NCBI GenBank assembly: GCA_030998015.1
Contig: JARWMV010000111.1
Span: forward strand, 1 to 49,636
Direction: 5' to 3'
From: Ceratorhiza oryzae-sativae
Lineage: Eukaryota > Basidiomycota > Agaricomycetes > Cantharellales > Ceratobasidiaceae
DNA length: 49,636 bases
Shown here: positions 40,632 through 48,947 of the stretch, piece after piece
Layout of the letters: each line of letters opens with the position of its first letter
How positions within the stretch are numbered: position 1 is the stretch's first letter
The notes under the pieces: generated by a model
The model's input: only the letters and a program-made list of their open reading frames with translations
The model's database searches: none
What the model was told of the DNA's origin: nothing
Position numbers and translations under genes: made by a program

Positions 40632-41231
40632 AAACCGAGGCTATTTAGCCTACCGCGCAAATGGTTCCCTTTGCGCACTGCTGAGGGAGGATATAATTTT
40701 GGCTGATGAACCCAAAAACAAACTAAAGAAATAAATTTACCCCAATTTTATCGCGTAAGCGATAAAATTAGGAGTACGCTGCCGCAATCGGCCGTTCTAT
40801 CGTACCCCCCGTGGTGGTGAGGACCGTCGCTACGCTCGGGCCCATCCACCACGGGAGGCGCCTGATTCCGAGGTTGTGCTCGAGGCGGCCCCTCTGGCCG
40901 CGAGCCCGCGCACGCCAGGGCCGCAGCTTAAGCTGCGATCGTAGGCGGGCACGGGTAAGATAGAGCGATCTAACAGCGGCAGCGGTCTCTTCCCCCAAAC
41001 ATATGCAGCTTGCGCTGCATTGTTTGGGGGGTAGATGCTGAAAGGGAAGAGGAGGAAAAATTAATTTGCTGACGTACATACAAATCATGTTTTTTTTATT
41101 CAACCAAAAGTTTTAAGGACTTACAGCCCATAAACAATTTGGAGTACTGCAGCGTAGCTGCAGTATTTATTTTACCAAAAAAAACAATTAATACTGTGTT
41201 ACCGTATCTTATCCTTTAATAATAAAAATAA
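40632..41231. promoter_or_regulatory. Gene-free upstream region and rps3 leader
   Basis: Hairpins at 40740-40975 resemble those at 7275-7460. E and R hairpins follow (40995-41170). The last AT-rich segment before rps3 contains 41194-41216, duplicated at 33301-33323, which may be a leader or promoter remnant (inference). Confidence 0.45.
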
Positions 41232-41774
41232 ATGAAAAATAATCCAAATCTAACTAACGGCTTTAGCGCTGAAAGCGCAGTACCAAACCCTAAGCCAAGC
41301 AATATCGGGTTTAGCCCTGATAATGTGGCTACAAGCCATCTATTAAAAAAAGTAATTAACCCAAGCTTTAGTTCGGCTTCTCTATATGCCGGGCAAGGAT
41401 TGTCATATAACTTTTCTTCCTTAGGAGCTTCTACGGAACATGCTAACAGAAAAAAAGCAAATAAAATTATAACAAATTTTTACCTTAGATTGTCTTCTCT
41501 AATTAGCACACCTTTTTATGCTATTACGCCTAGAACTGTTATAATAAGCTTATGTTTTTACTTTACAGAACAAAATCTGAAATCATACTATGCTCCGACA
41601 ATGCCGCGACATAGCACGGCTAATTTATCGACTTTAGCCGACACTGAAAATCAAATAAGGCTACAGCCGATCACCGAATCAAAAGGACCCCATTCTCTAG
41701 CGCGGCTAGAAGACCCAGATTACTCACCTATTCTAGGGGCAATTCCAACTGAAAAGTCAAGATTTAAACCTGTT
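41232..41774 (+). CDS. rps3: Ribosomal protein S3, exon 1 (N-terminal part)
   Basis: Small-subunit mitochondrial ribosomal protein. Exon 1 starts at ATG 41232 and includes FYLRLSSLISTPFYAITPRT followed by VIISLCFYF, matching the fungal Rps3 pattern of S-I/L-I-S-K/T-P-x-x-I-TP-x-x-V-I-I-x-L-F-Y. The reading frame continues into the group I intron and ends at a TGA at 41874-41876, so the open frame overstates the exon. The exon end is placed near 41774, after KPV, where a U precedes a P1-like hairpin (GGAGTT...AACTCC). The N-terminal 60 residues are not conserved. Exons 2 and 3 complete the protein, which would be about 360 residues, normal for a fungal Rps3. Confidence 0.82.
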
Positions 41775-42610
41775 TGGAGTTCTGGGAAAACTCCATTATG
41801 GGGAAAACTATCAAACTCCGGGGACACCCTAAAGATTAAAATACTAAGCCATATTCGAAAGTTTATGTGTGGATGAACTAATCACTCATGTATAGTAACA
41901 AGTTTTAATATGATCGAAAGAGAAATGGGCAATCGCGGATCTAAGTCAGATATTTTAATTACCTTAGTGAAATGTTTTTGTTTATTCTTAGTAGTTACAA
42001 TATTTGTAAAAGAGCAACGAGTAGACGGTAGTTATTGCGATGCTTTAGTAGCATTTACATTGCAATTAAGGTGTACTCTAATGGGTTTCGAAAGAAACTA
42101 TCTTATCAAAATCCCTTCTAAACAATTAAATAGTTCAAATTTTTCTACATCAAGTCATGAAAAAGCAAAACTTAATCCTTACTTTGTCTCAGGGTTAGTC
42201 GACGCTGAGGGTTCTTTTTCTACTTCAATTTACAAAGATACCAGTTACAAAACAGGCTGGAGGGTCCAAGATTTGCGCAGGCAAATCTACACCCCCAATT
42301 TGGGGTTGGATTAAATATCAGAGATAAGGAATTATTGGGCCAGTTACCAGAATTTTTTGGAGGAGTTGGTACAATTCGAGTAGATACTACGAATAATATG
42401 ACCCGTGCACGCCTGCGAACGCCTTGGCTTGCCAAGGCGGCCCTGGCGTGCGCGCGGCTCGCCGCGAACGCGGCCTCGTTAACAATGCCCACGGGTCGTT
42501 GACCCTCCGCTTTATTACCCCTGCCAAGACGTGCGCTAAAGCGCAGTTCTCTAGGCAGGGCGGCTGAAATCTTGGGTTACACCTAAGATTTTAGCCGATA
42601 GAGCGGGGGC

Positions 42611-42782
42611 CCGCGCGCGTTAGTTGCTGGTGGGACTTGTCCCACCAACCAACGTGAGCAATCGCAACCGTTTGCGATTGCTAGTGCGCGGCATAATATC
42701 GATATTTAGCCGCCGGCTGAAAATGACGAACGGTCGTCATTTTCTACGAGGGAATCTTTAGGATTCCCTCTAACGCCGGCGG
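42611..42782 (-). mobile_element. Family A palindromic element
   Basis: 172 bp, full length, inside the intron 1 HEG. Confidence 0.9.
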
Positions 42783-42924
42783 ATATTCAGTAGCTAACCG
42801 TAAAGATTTAAAAAATATTATAATACCTCATTTTACAGAATATCCACTTCTAACTCAAAAACGTGCAGATTTATTGTTATTTGAACAAATAGTTGATCTT
42901 ATGGGTCAGGGAGCTCATTTGACA

Positions 42925-43042
42925 ATTGACCCCCCAAACTAATGCAGCTACGCTGCATTGTTTGGGGGGGGTGATAGCCCCCCAATACGCTGGCCCGTAG
43001 GGCGTGCCTTACAGGCTTGGTAACGCATTGGGGGGCTATTGA
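42925..43042 (+). mobile_element. Family F element with 5-bp direct repeats in a HEG
   Basis: ATTGA at 42925-42929 and 43038-43042 flank a 108-bp element starting CCCCCCAAACTAATGCAGC and ending GGGGGGCT. Removing the element plus one repeat restores GAHLTIEGLQQI, the conserved LAGLIDADG_1 segment. Confidence 0.9.
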
Positions 43043-43142
43043 AGGTTTACAACAAATCCAACTCTCAGATCGCGCCTTTAGGCGCGGCCTAAGCGCTGAG
43101 GACTCCTAAATTGGGGGTGATTTGCGCAGGCAAATCTACACC

Positions 43143-43631
43143 CCCAATTTGGGGAAACAAACAAAAATAAAGTTTTTGCTAGATGGAGCACTAAATTCTT
43201 TAGCCTAGTTTAATTTAAGTTTCAGGGTAAAACCCATCCTGTATAAAAATAACTTTTCTCTTGGTTTTTGGAATAGAGCTAATTTATTCTTATATTGGAT
43301 CCAGCCTTTTTCTAAAATTTTTTCGTACGGGTTAAAATTCTAGTAGTCGAGTAGTAGCCTGTATGTAAACGTACATGTTTAGATTCTAACTAGACTAAGT
43401 CTAGTGGAGGAAATAATTAGAAATGCGAAAGCATAGGCACAATTTAAAATAAAACCCAACATGGTGAACAAATTTTTATTATCCGTGTTAGCCGCTGTAG
43501 ACCCCCAATAATTGCAATGTCGCCATTGACCCCCCAAACAATGCAGCGTAGCTGCACATGTTTGGGGGGCAGTAGCTAACTCCGCCTCCTGGATCTCTAG
43601 AGATCCAGGGAGCGGAGTTATTTTATTTATT
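43143..43631. other. AT-rich intron segment
   Basis: No clear coding content. A CGTACATG-type small hairpin lies near 43365, an E hairpin (CAATGCAGCGTAGCTGCA) at about 43540-43565 and the GGATCTCTAGAGATCC hairpin at about 43580-43617. It lies between the two intron 1 HEGs. Confidence 0.45.
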
Positions 43632-44588
43632 AACTCCAAAAATTCTGTAATTGCAATACTTTTCTTAATCTTAAAGGCAAAAGCCAAAACCGCAATAACA
43701 ATTATTGCGTTGTTAAGTGCTTTATTGCTTATTGCCGAATATATTCAGCCTATTGATTTCTGTGTAGGAATTATGTCTTTAGTCCCCGTTAAACCGGCTG
43801 ATGATAAACCCTTACGGCGGTTAAGTTTAAAGAAGGTTGAAAGAGAATCCATTTCACTAACCTCGGAATTAAGAGATATTTTAATAGGGCGCCTGATTCC
43901 GAGGTAGCCTGGAACCTCTGGGGTCCAGGCTACCTCGCAATACCTTTGCCTGGGCGATATAAACATTCAGAAACAAGGTGTAAATGCTAGATTAATGTTT
44001 TCACAAGGTACTGTTCACAAAGACTATTTAGACCATTTGTACTTTCTATTTAAGGATTATTGCAGCTCAGAACCTAAAGTCTTTAATATGTCAGCTCACA
44101 AAGTGACGGGAATGATTTATTCTCGAGTAACCTTTTATACTTACTCTTTACCTTGTTTTAATGAGCTGTACGAACTATTCTATTCTTCAGGGAAAAAAAT
44201 TGTTCCGGCTAACATAAAAGAGCTGCTTACACCTTTGACCCCCCAAACTGATGCAGCTATGCTGCATTGTTTGGGGGGGTAAAGGCTCTCCCAATACGCT
44301 GGCCCGTAGGGCGTGCCTTACAGGCTTGGTAACGCATTGGGAGGCCTTTGTCTTTGGCCTATTGGCTGGCAGACGATGGTAGTTTTTGTAATACTTTCCA
44401 TGTAGTAATATTACATACTCAAGGTTTTACAATAGAAGAAGTCGAACTATTGGCCAAAACTCTAAATGAGAAATGGGATCTCAAATGCACTATTAATAAA
44501 GACCGGGACGGTTACAAAATACGAATTCCGCAAAAATCATTGGCTGTTTTGCAGTTTCTGTTAAAAGACATCATGCCATCCATGATGC
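43632..44588 (+). pseudogene. LAGLIDADG_2 endonuclease nested in rps3 intron 1
   Basis: Reading from 43632: a hydrophobic N-terminal segment (KTAITIIALLSALLLIAEYI), then EYIQPIDF, which resembles YIQPIGF of the nad4-linked HEG, and SELRDILIG (43863-43889). A GGTAGCCTGG/CCAGGCTACC hairpin is inserted, in frame but with a TAG at 43905-43907. Then LGDINIQKQGVNARLMF, HKDYLDHL, TYSLPCF and ELLTP follow, then a family F element with CCTTTG repeats, and SLAYWLADDGSFC with FTIEEVELLAKTLNEKW to MPSMM. A family A element ends it. All family motifs are present if the two inserts are ignored. Confidence 0.83.
44232..44350 (+). mobile_element. Family F element with 6-bp direct repeats in a HEG
   Basis: CCTTTG at 44232-44237 and 44345-44350 flank a 107-bp element. 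Removing element plus one repeat (113 bp) brings TPL and SLAYWLADD into the same frame. The flanking motif, ending TTG, agrees with the other F sites. Confidence 0.92.
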
Positions 44589-44760
44589 CCGCGCGCGTTA
44601 GTTGCTGGTGGGACTTGTCCCACCAACCAACGTGAGCAATCGCAACCGTTTGCGATTGCTAGTGCGCGGCATAATATCGATATTTAGCCGCCGGCTGAAA
44701 ATGACGAACGGTCGTCATTTTCTACGAGGGAATCTTTAGGATTCCCTCTAACGCCGGCGG
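44589..44760 (-). mobile_element. Family A palindromic element
   Basis: 172 bp at the C-terminal end of the nested HEG, after ATGATGCC. It is in the opposite orientation to the A copy after ATGATGCG at 19546, at a homologous HEG position. Confidence 0.9.
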
Positions 44761-44949
44761 GCCTTTAAATTTATTTCCCCAAATTGGGGGTGTAGATTTG
44801 CCTGCGCAAATCACCCCCAATTTAGGAGTCCTCAGCGCTTAGGCCGCGCCTAAAGGCGCGATCAGAGAGTTGGATATTTATTCTCGAACCCCTCTTTTGG
44901 TTGTTTTTGAGCCAATGGAGGGCTGCATGAAAAGTTGAGAAAGATAAAA

Positions 44950-45439
44950 AAGATTCTCAGACTTAAGTGATAAAATTATACCATTCTTGACCCGTCCCCT
45001 AGAAGTTGTTGCACGTACGTGCAACAATTTCACGCTTGTAGAGGAGACGTCTGTGTGCGGCTTAAGCCGTACACAGACGGCTCCGAAGCACTCCGCGCTT
45101 AGGCCGCCCTGCGGGCGATCAAAGAGCGCGGAGGGGAAGAGGTTCCCTAGCAGCGTGTACTTGTACACGCTGACGACAGGGTTAGGGTAATAAATACCCT
45201 CTTTTGGGTCTTAAAATTTTGGATTTTTTAGATTGGTGTAGAATAGCTGACCTAAAAAGTTCCGGAGCTCATCTAACATTTGACCCCCCAAACTAATGCA
45301 GCTACGCTGCATTGTTTGGGGGGGTGATAGCCCCCCCAATACGCTGGCCTTACAGGCTTGGTAACGCATTGGGGGGCTATTGAAGGGTTAGAGGAAATTA
45401 GAAAAATTAAGTCCGGAATGAACAGAGGTAGAAAACAAT
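44950..45439 (+). pseudogene. C-terminal domain of the intron 1 LAGLIDADG_1 endonuclease
   Basis: DLSDKIIPF (about 44961-44987) is followed by a family D string (44988-45189), then YPLLGLKILDFLDWCRIADL, SSGAHLT, a family F element and EGLEEIRKIKSGMNRGRKQ with a TAA stop at 45437-45439. This is the typical end of a two-domain LAGLIDADG_1 protein. It is separated from its N-terminal domain by the LAGLIDADG_2 HEG, suggesting that the latter inserted into the former or replaced its middle. Confidence 0.72.
45280..45383 (+). mobile_element. Family F element with 4-bp direct repeats in a HEG
   Basis: TTGA at 45280-45283 and 45380-45383. Removal restores AHLTFEGLEEI. This copy lacks the CCCGTAGGGCGT inner loop present at 42930, so it represents an earlier state of the hairpin. 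Confidence 0.85.
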
Positions 45440-45451
45440 AAAACTATTTAG

Positions 45452-45850
45452 TTGCAAGATAAATTTGAAACCATGAATTTGATGACAACGGTTAAAAATC
45501 ACCACACTACAAGCTTATTTAATTTAGGAACTGAGAAATTTCTTTTTAACTCTATTAGAACTCAAAAATTATTAGTTGTTTTAAGTAAATTATTCGGTAA
45601 AAATGTTAAATTGCAATTAGTGAGATTATACAACCCTTTCAAAGACAGTAAAATCTTAGCTCAACTTATTGGATTAAATGGTAAAGATTATAAATTCTAT
45701 AAAATAGAAGATATGCTATTTTCACGAGCAGTCATAAATAAAAATTTAAATAGAAATAGTAATCTAATCGAATTTACTCAAATGGCTACTATCCTTAACG
45801 GAATTAAAATAAGATTAGCGGGTAGACTTATAACTCAAAACATTGTACCT
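45452..45850 (+). CDS. rps3: Ribosomal protein S3, exon 2
   Basis: The most diagnostic part of Rps3: LSKLFGKNVKLQLVRLYNPF (about 45581-45640), DSKILAQLIGLNGKDYKF and, at the end, GIKIRLAGRLITQNIVP. In fungal Rps3 the last block is normally followed by K/R-x-T-V. Here the frame runs straight from CCT at 45848-45850 into intron 2, so the open frame extends to 46369 only because the intron ORF is fused in frame. The start at 45452 is set by the intron 1 end, not by an initiation codon. Exon 2 joins exon 3 in phase 0. Confidence 0.88.
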
Positions 45851-46306
45851 GCAGAGTGTCTTGGGAAGACACTTGAGTGGGTGAAACTATCAAACTCCGG
45901 GGACACCCTAAAGCCTATGGTACCAAGCTATAGTGGAAACACTATAAGTGGCTGGAGTAATTACCCAGGTACGGTAACAAGCCATAGGATGAATGAAAAT
46001 GAAATGGGTTATCGCGGATCTAAATCAGTCTCGCAATCAATCGAGGCTGTAAAAGAGCAACGAGTAGACGGTAGTTATTGCATTAGACCTACTATAAATA
46101 CAATGCAATTAAGGTGTACTCTAATGGGTTTCGAAAGAAACTATCAATTCAAAATCCCTTCTAACCAGTTAAACAAAGCACTATTTTCTACTTCTATTCA
46201 AGAACCTGTTCTAAATCCGTGGTTGGTGTCAGGACTTACCGACGCAGAGGGCTGCTTTACTATTACAATTAGTCCAAGCTCTAAAATGAAAACTAAATGG
46301 AAAGTA

Positions 46307-46570
46307 TCAATACCCCGCTTATCGGCTAAAATCTTAGGTGTAACCCAAGATTTCAGCCGATGCGCGTAGACCCGAGGGGTTTGGTTATCGAGGCCGCGTT
46401 CGCGGCGAGGTATTGCGAGGTACCCTGGAACTTTCAGTTCCAGGGTACCTCGGAATCAGACGCCGCGCGCACGCCAGGGCCGCCTTGGCTTGATTATTGA
46501 CCTTAAGGTCAATATGAGCCAAGCTTGCTTGGCTTAAGCCAGGGCGTTCGCAGGCGTGCACGGGTCAATA
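46307..46570 (+). mobile_element. Family G element with 6-bp direct repeats in a HEG
   Basis: TCAATA at 46307-46312 and 46565-46570 flank 252 bp starting CCCCGCTTATCGGC and ending GTGCACGGG. Removal of element plus one repeat (258 bp) gives the uninterrupted codons for KVSISFSMN. This is the cleanest insertion site in the window. Confidence 0.93.
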
Positions 46571-46787
46571 AGTTTTTCAATGAATTTACATATTAAGGAT
46601 ATGGCTTTATTAGAAAAATTGAGATACACATTAGGTGTAGGTACAATCAGAACATCTAAAAATGGCTTGGCGATGTTTTCTGTGACGTCTGTTAAAGGAT
46701 TGCAAGTAATTGTTGATCATTTTGACAAATATCCACTTATTTCAGCCAAGTCAATTGACTTTTTAATATTTAAACAATGTTTTGAAA

Positions 46788-47041
46788 TCATACCCCCCGC
46801 TTAGGGTCAACCAGCATTGTATTTATATATAAATACATGCTGTTGACCCGTGGGTATGGTTATCGAGGCCGCGTTCGCGGCGAGGTATTGCGAGGTACCC
46901 TGGAACTTTCAGTTCCAGGGTACCTCGGAATCAGACGCCGCGCGCACGCCAGGGCCGCCTTGGCTTGATTATTGACCTTAAGGTCAATATGAGCCAAGCT
47001 TGCTTGGCTTAAGCCAAGGCGTTCGCAGGCGTGCACGGGTC
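46788..47041 (+). mobile_element. Family G element in a HEG, one flank lost to family A
   Basis: TCATA at 46788-46792 is followed by a standard G element. At the right end only TC of the expected TCATA remains (47040-47041) before a family A element. The host protein resumes at AAACATTTG, so three bases (ATA) seem lost where A joined. Confidence 0.82.
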
Positions 47042-47213
47042 CCGCCGGCGTTAGAGGGAATCCTAAAGATTCCCTCGTAGAAAATGACGACCGTTCGTCA
47101 TTTTCAGCCGGCGGCTAAATATCGATATTATGCCGCGCACTAGCAATCGCAAACGGTTGCGATTGCTCACGTTGGTTGGTGGGACAAGTCCCACCAGCAA
47201 CTAACGCGCGCGG
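47042..47213 (+). mobile_element. Family A palindromic element
   Basis: 172 bp inside the intron 2 HEG, abutting the end of a G element, as at 15254. Confidence 0.9.
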
Positions 47214-47524
47214 AAACATTTGACATCGGAAGGTATGTTAAGTTTAGTAGCTTTAAGAAGTTCTCTAAACTGGGGTCTTTCCGATAGCTTGAAAAAAGCT
47301 TTCCCAAATATTGTTCCTGTTAATAGACCTAATTATGTTTTTAAAGGTATCAGTGACCCAAATTGGCTGGCTGGATTTGCCAGTGGTGAAAGCTCCTTCC
47401 AAATTATTACTAGCCCATCTAATTCGGTTGCTAATGCGGTCGATAACGTAAGGTTGAAATTTAGCATAATTTTAAATATTAGAGAGAAGGACCTTATTGA
47501 AGGGATAGCTCTTTTCTTAAAGTC

Positions 47525-47696
47525 CCGCCGGCGTTAGAGGGAATCCTAAAGATTCCCTCGTAGAAAATGACGACCGTTCGTCATTTTCAGCCGGCGGCTA
47601 AATATCGATATTATGCCGCGCACTAGCAATCGCAAACGGTTGCGATTGCTCACGTTGGTTGGTGGGACAAGTCCCACCAGCAACTAACGCGCGCGG
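47525..47696 (+). mobile_element. Family A palindromic element
   Basis: 172 bp inside the intron 2 HEG, followed by a B and G composite to about 47906. Confidence 0.9.
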
Positions 47697-48453
47697 GCCC
47701 CCGCTCTATCGGCTAAAATCTTAGGTGTAACCCAAGATTTCAGCCGCCCTGCCTAGAGAACTGCGCTTTAGCGCACGTCTTGGCAGGGGTAATAAAGCGG
47801 AGGGTCAACGACCCGTGGGCATTGTTAACGAGGCCGCGTTCGCGGCGAGCCGCGCGCACGCCAGGGCCGCCTTGGCAAGCCAAGGCGTTCGCAGGCGTGC
47901 ACGGGTCATACTGAATTGGTAGATCCTTCAGTAGTAACTATTTCTAAGAGTTATTACATTTCAGGTGAAACCGTCGACCCCCCAAACTGCTATTCCTTGA
48001 CAATTCCTTAGGAAATGTCAAGGATTGATGTTTGGGGGGCAGACGTCAATCTCCCGTCGGTATACAAATTACTAAATTTTTAGATGTTGTTAATTTAATA
48101 ATACCATTTTTCGAAAAGTATGGAATAGTCGGAATTAAAAGCTTAGACTTTATTGATTTTAAAAAAGCAGCTGACATTATTAAAAGTAAGAAGCATCGAA
48201 GTCCTGAAGGTTTCAATGAAATCTTAAAATTAAAATCAGGTATGAATCGAAACAGAGAATGGTAATTATTAATTTTAAACTTGCTAATTTTTTGATTTTG
48301 TTCTAATAACCCACAGCCAATCTTAGGATGAAATGGAAGGATCCAAAACCACCCCCAAACAATGCAGCGTAGCTGCACATGTTTGGGGGTGTTTTTGGAA
48401 ACATTTTTGGATTAATATCTTTGTTCAACTGTATGATAAATTTGAACGCCATG

Positions 48454-48594
48454 AAAAATACGGTGACTTTTGTTGAAAGAGGAGGATTCGCAAAAGGATA
48501 TAACAACCTAAGTGATTGCTCAACATTTACTGCTAAAAATAAATTAGGTACTTATTCAGTTAAAGTATGGCTTTCTCATAAAGTAACTAACTAG
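48454..48594 (+). CDS. rps3: Ribosomal protein S3, exon 3 (C-terminus)
   Basis: Reads KNTVTFVERGGFAKG, then DCSTFTAKNKLGTYSVKVWL to a TAG at 48592-48594. The G-x-F-A-K/R-G and NK-x-G-x-Y-S-V-K-V-W blocks are the normal end of fungal Rps3 after the GRLITQ-x-VP segment of exon 2. The upstream part of this open frame (48379-48453) is intron sequence, including an E hairpin. The stop is outside any palindrome. Confidence 0.85.
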   Translation, partial: KNTVTFVERGGFAKGYNNLSDCSTFTAKNKLGTYSVKVWLSHKVTN

Positions 48595-48775
48595 CCCATA
48601 ATAAGTTTTTGGCTTCAGCCCTGAAGGGCTCCTAACCCGACCGTGACCCTTGGGCAGCGCTCTTTGATCGCGCCTTTAGGCGCGGCCTAAGCGCTGAACG
48701 CACGCGAGGATTGGAGTCCGGAGAGGGCCCGGTCAGCCCAAATTTCGATCTAATTTAAATTACAGCCTTAAATAT
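48595..48775. other. Spacer after rps3
   Basis: A GCTTCAGCCCTGAAGGGC hairpin (48611-48629) directly follows the rps3 stop and could act as a 3' processing signal (inference). A family C-like hairpin is at about 48656-48698. Confidence 0.45.
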
Positions 48776-48947
48776 CCGCCGGCGTTAGAGGGAATCCTAA
48801 AGATTCCCTCGTAGAAAATGACGACCGTTCGTCATTTTCAGCCGGCGGCTAAATATCGATATTATGCCGCGCACTAGCAATCGCAAACGGTTGCGATTGC
48901 TCACGTTGGTTGGTGGGACAAGTCCCACCAGCAACTAACGCGCGCGG
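48776..48947 (+). mobile_element. Family A palindromic element
   Basis: 172 bp, full length, followed by a B-less G composite. Confidence 0.9.

Larger units (their letters stand above)
42081..43062 (+). pseudogene. LAGLIDADG_1 endonuclease of rps3 intron 1, N-terminal domain in pieces
   Basis: It starts MGFERNYLIKIPSKQLN and has the motif NPYFVSGLVDAEGSF (about 42174-42217). A family J hairpin interrupts it at 42265-42300, and a G-B-A composite at 42400-42782. It resumes with YSVANRKDLKN and TEYPLLTQKRADLLLFEQ (42785 on). A family F element with ATTGA repeats splits GAHLTIEGLQQI (42925-43042), and a C/J block ends the recognisable region. The N-terminus is nearly the same as that of the intron 2 HEG, indicating recent common origin. 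Confidence 0.8.
41775..45451 (+). other. Group I intron 1 of rps3, carrying endonuclease genes
   Basis: Core signals are visible: ATCAAACTCCGGGGACACCC (41808-41827), ATCGCGGATCTAA (about 41931-41943) and the R/S-type AACGAGTAGACGGTAGT (about 42016-42032). All three recur almost unchanged in intron 2. The intron is inflated to about 3.7 kb by two HEGs, both now broken, and many palindromes. The 3' end is placed at a G just before TTGCAAGATAAATTT at 45452; boundaries are inferred. Confidence 0.75.
46124..48265 (+). pseudogene. Two-motif LAGLIDADG_1 endonuclease of rps3 intron 2, in five pieces
   Basis: It starts MGFERNYQFKIPSNQLN. The first motif is NPWLVSGLTDAEGCF (about 46221-46262). A family G element with TCAATA repeats interrupts VSISFSMNLHIKDM (46307-46570). 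The protein continues LGVGTIRTSKNG and ISAKSIDFLIFKQCFEII, then a G plus A composite (46788-47213), then LTSEGMLSLVALRSSLNWG and the second motif DPNWLAGFASGESSF (about 47349-47393). After IALFLKS another A-B-G composite follows (47525-47906), then SVVTISKSYYISGET, a small hairpin with GTC at both sides, and FLDVVNLIIPFFEKYGIVG to SGMNRNREW, TAA 48263-48265. The last two junctions are out of frame by one base, so decay has begun. Confidence 0.85.
45851..48453 (+). other. Group I intron 2 of rps3 with in-frame endonuclease
   Basis: The core includes ATCAAACTCCGGGGACACCC (about 45889-45908), GTACGGTAACAAGCC, ATCGCGGATCTAA and AACGAGTAGACGGTAGT (about 46060-46076). Order and spacing fit a group I core with the HEG downstream. 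The intron starts after the U of CCT at 45850 and would end at the G of 48453, so that NIVP joins KNTVTFVERGGFAKG in phase. Confidence 0.8.

Noticed and set aside
43710..43907. Small membrane protein gene
   Set aside because: The frame continues after one hairpin insert into LAGLIDADG_2 motifs, so it is the N-terminal piece of that HEG.
48379..48594. Free-standing small gene
   Set aside because: The conserved part from 48454 on is the Rps3 C-terminus in phase with exon 2; the beginning is intron sequence.
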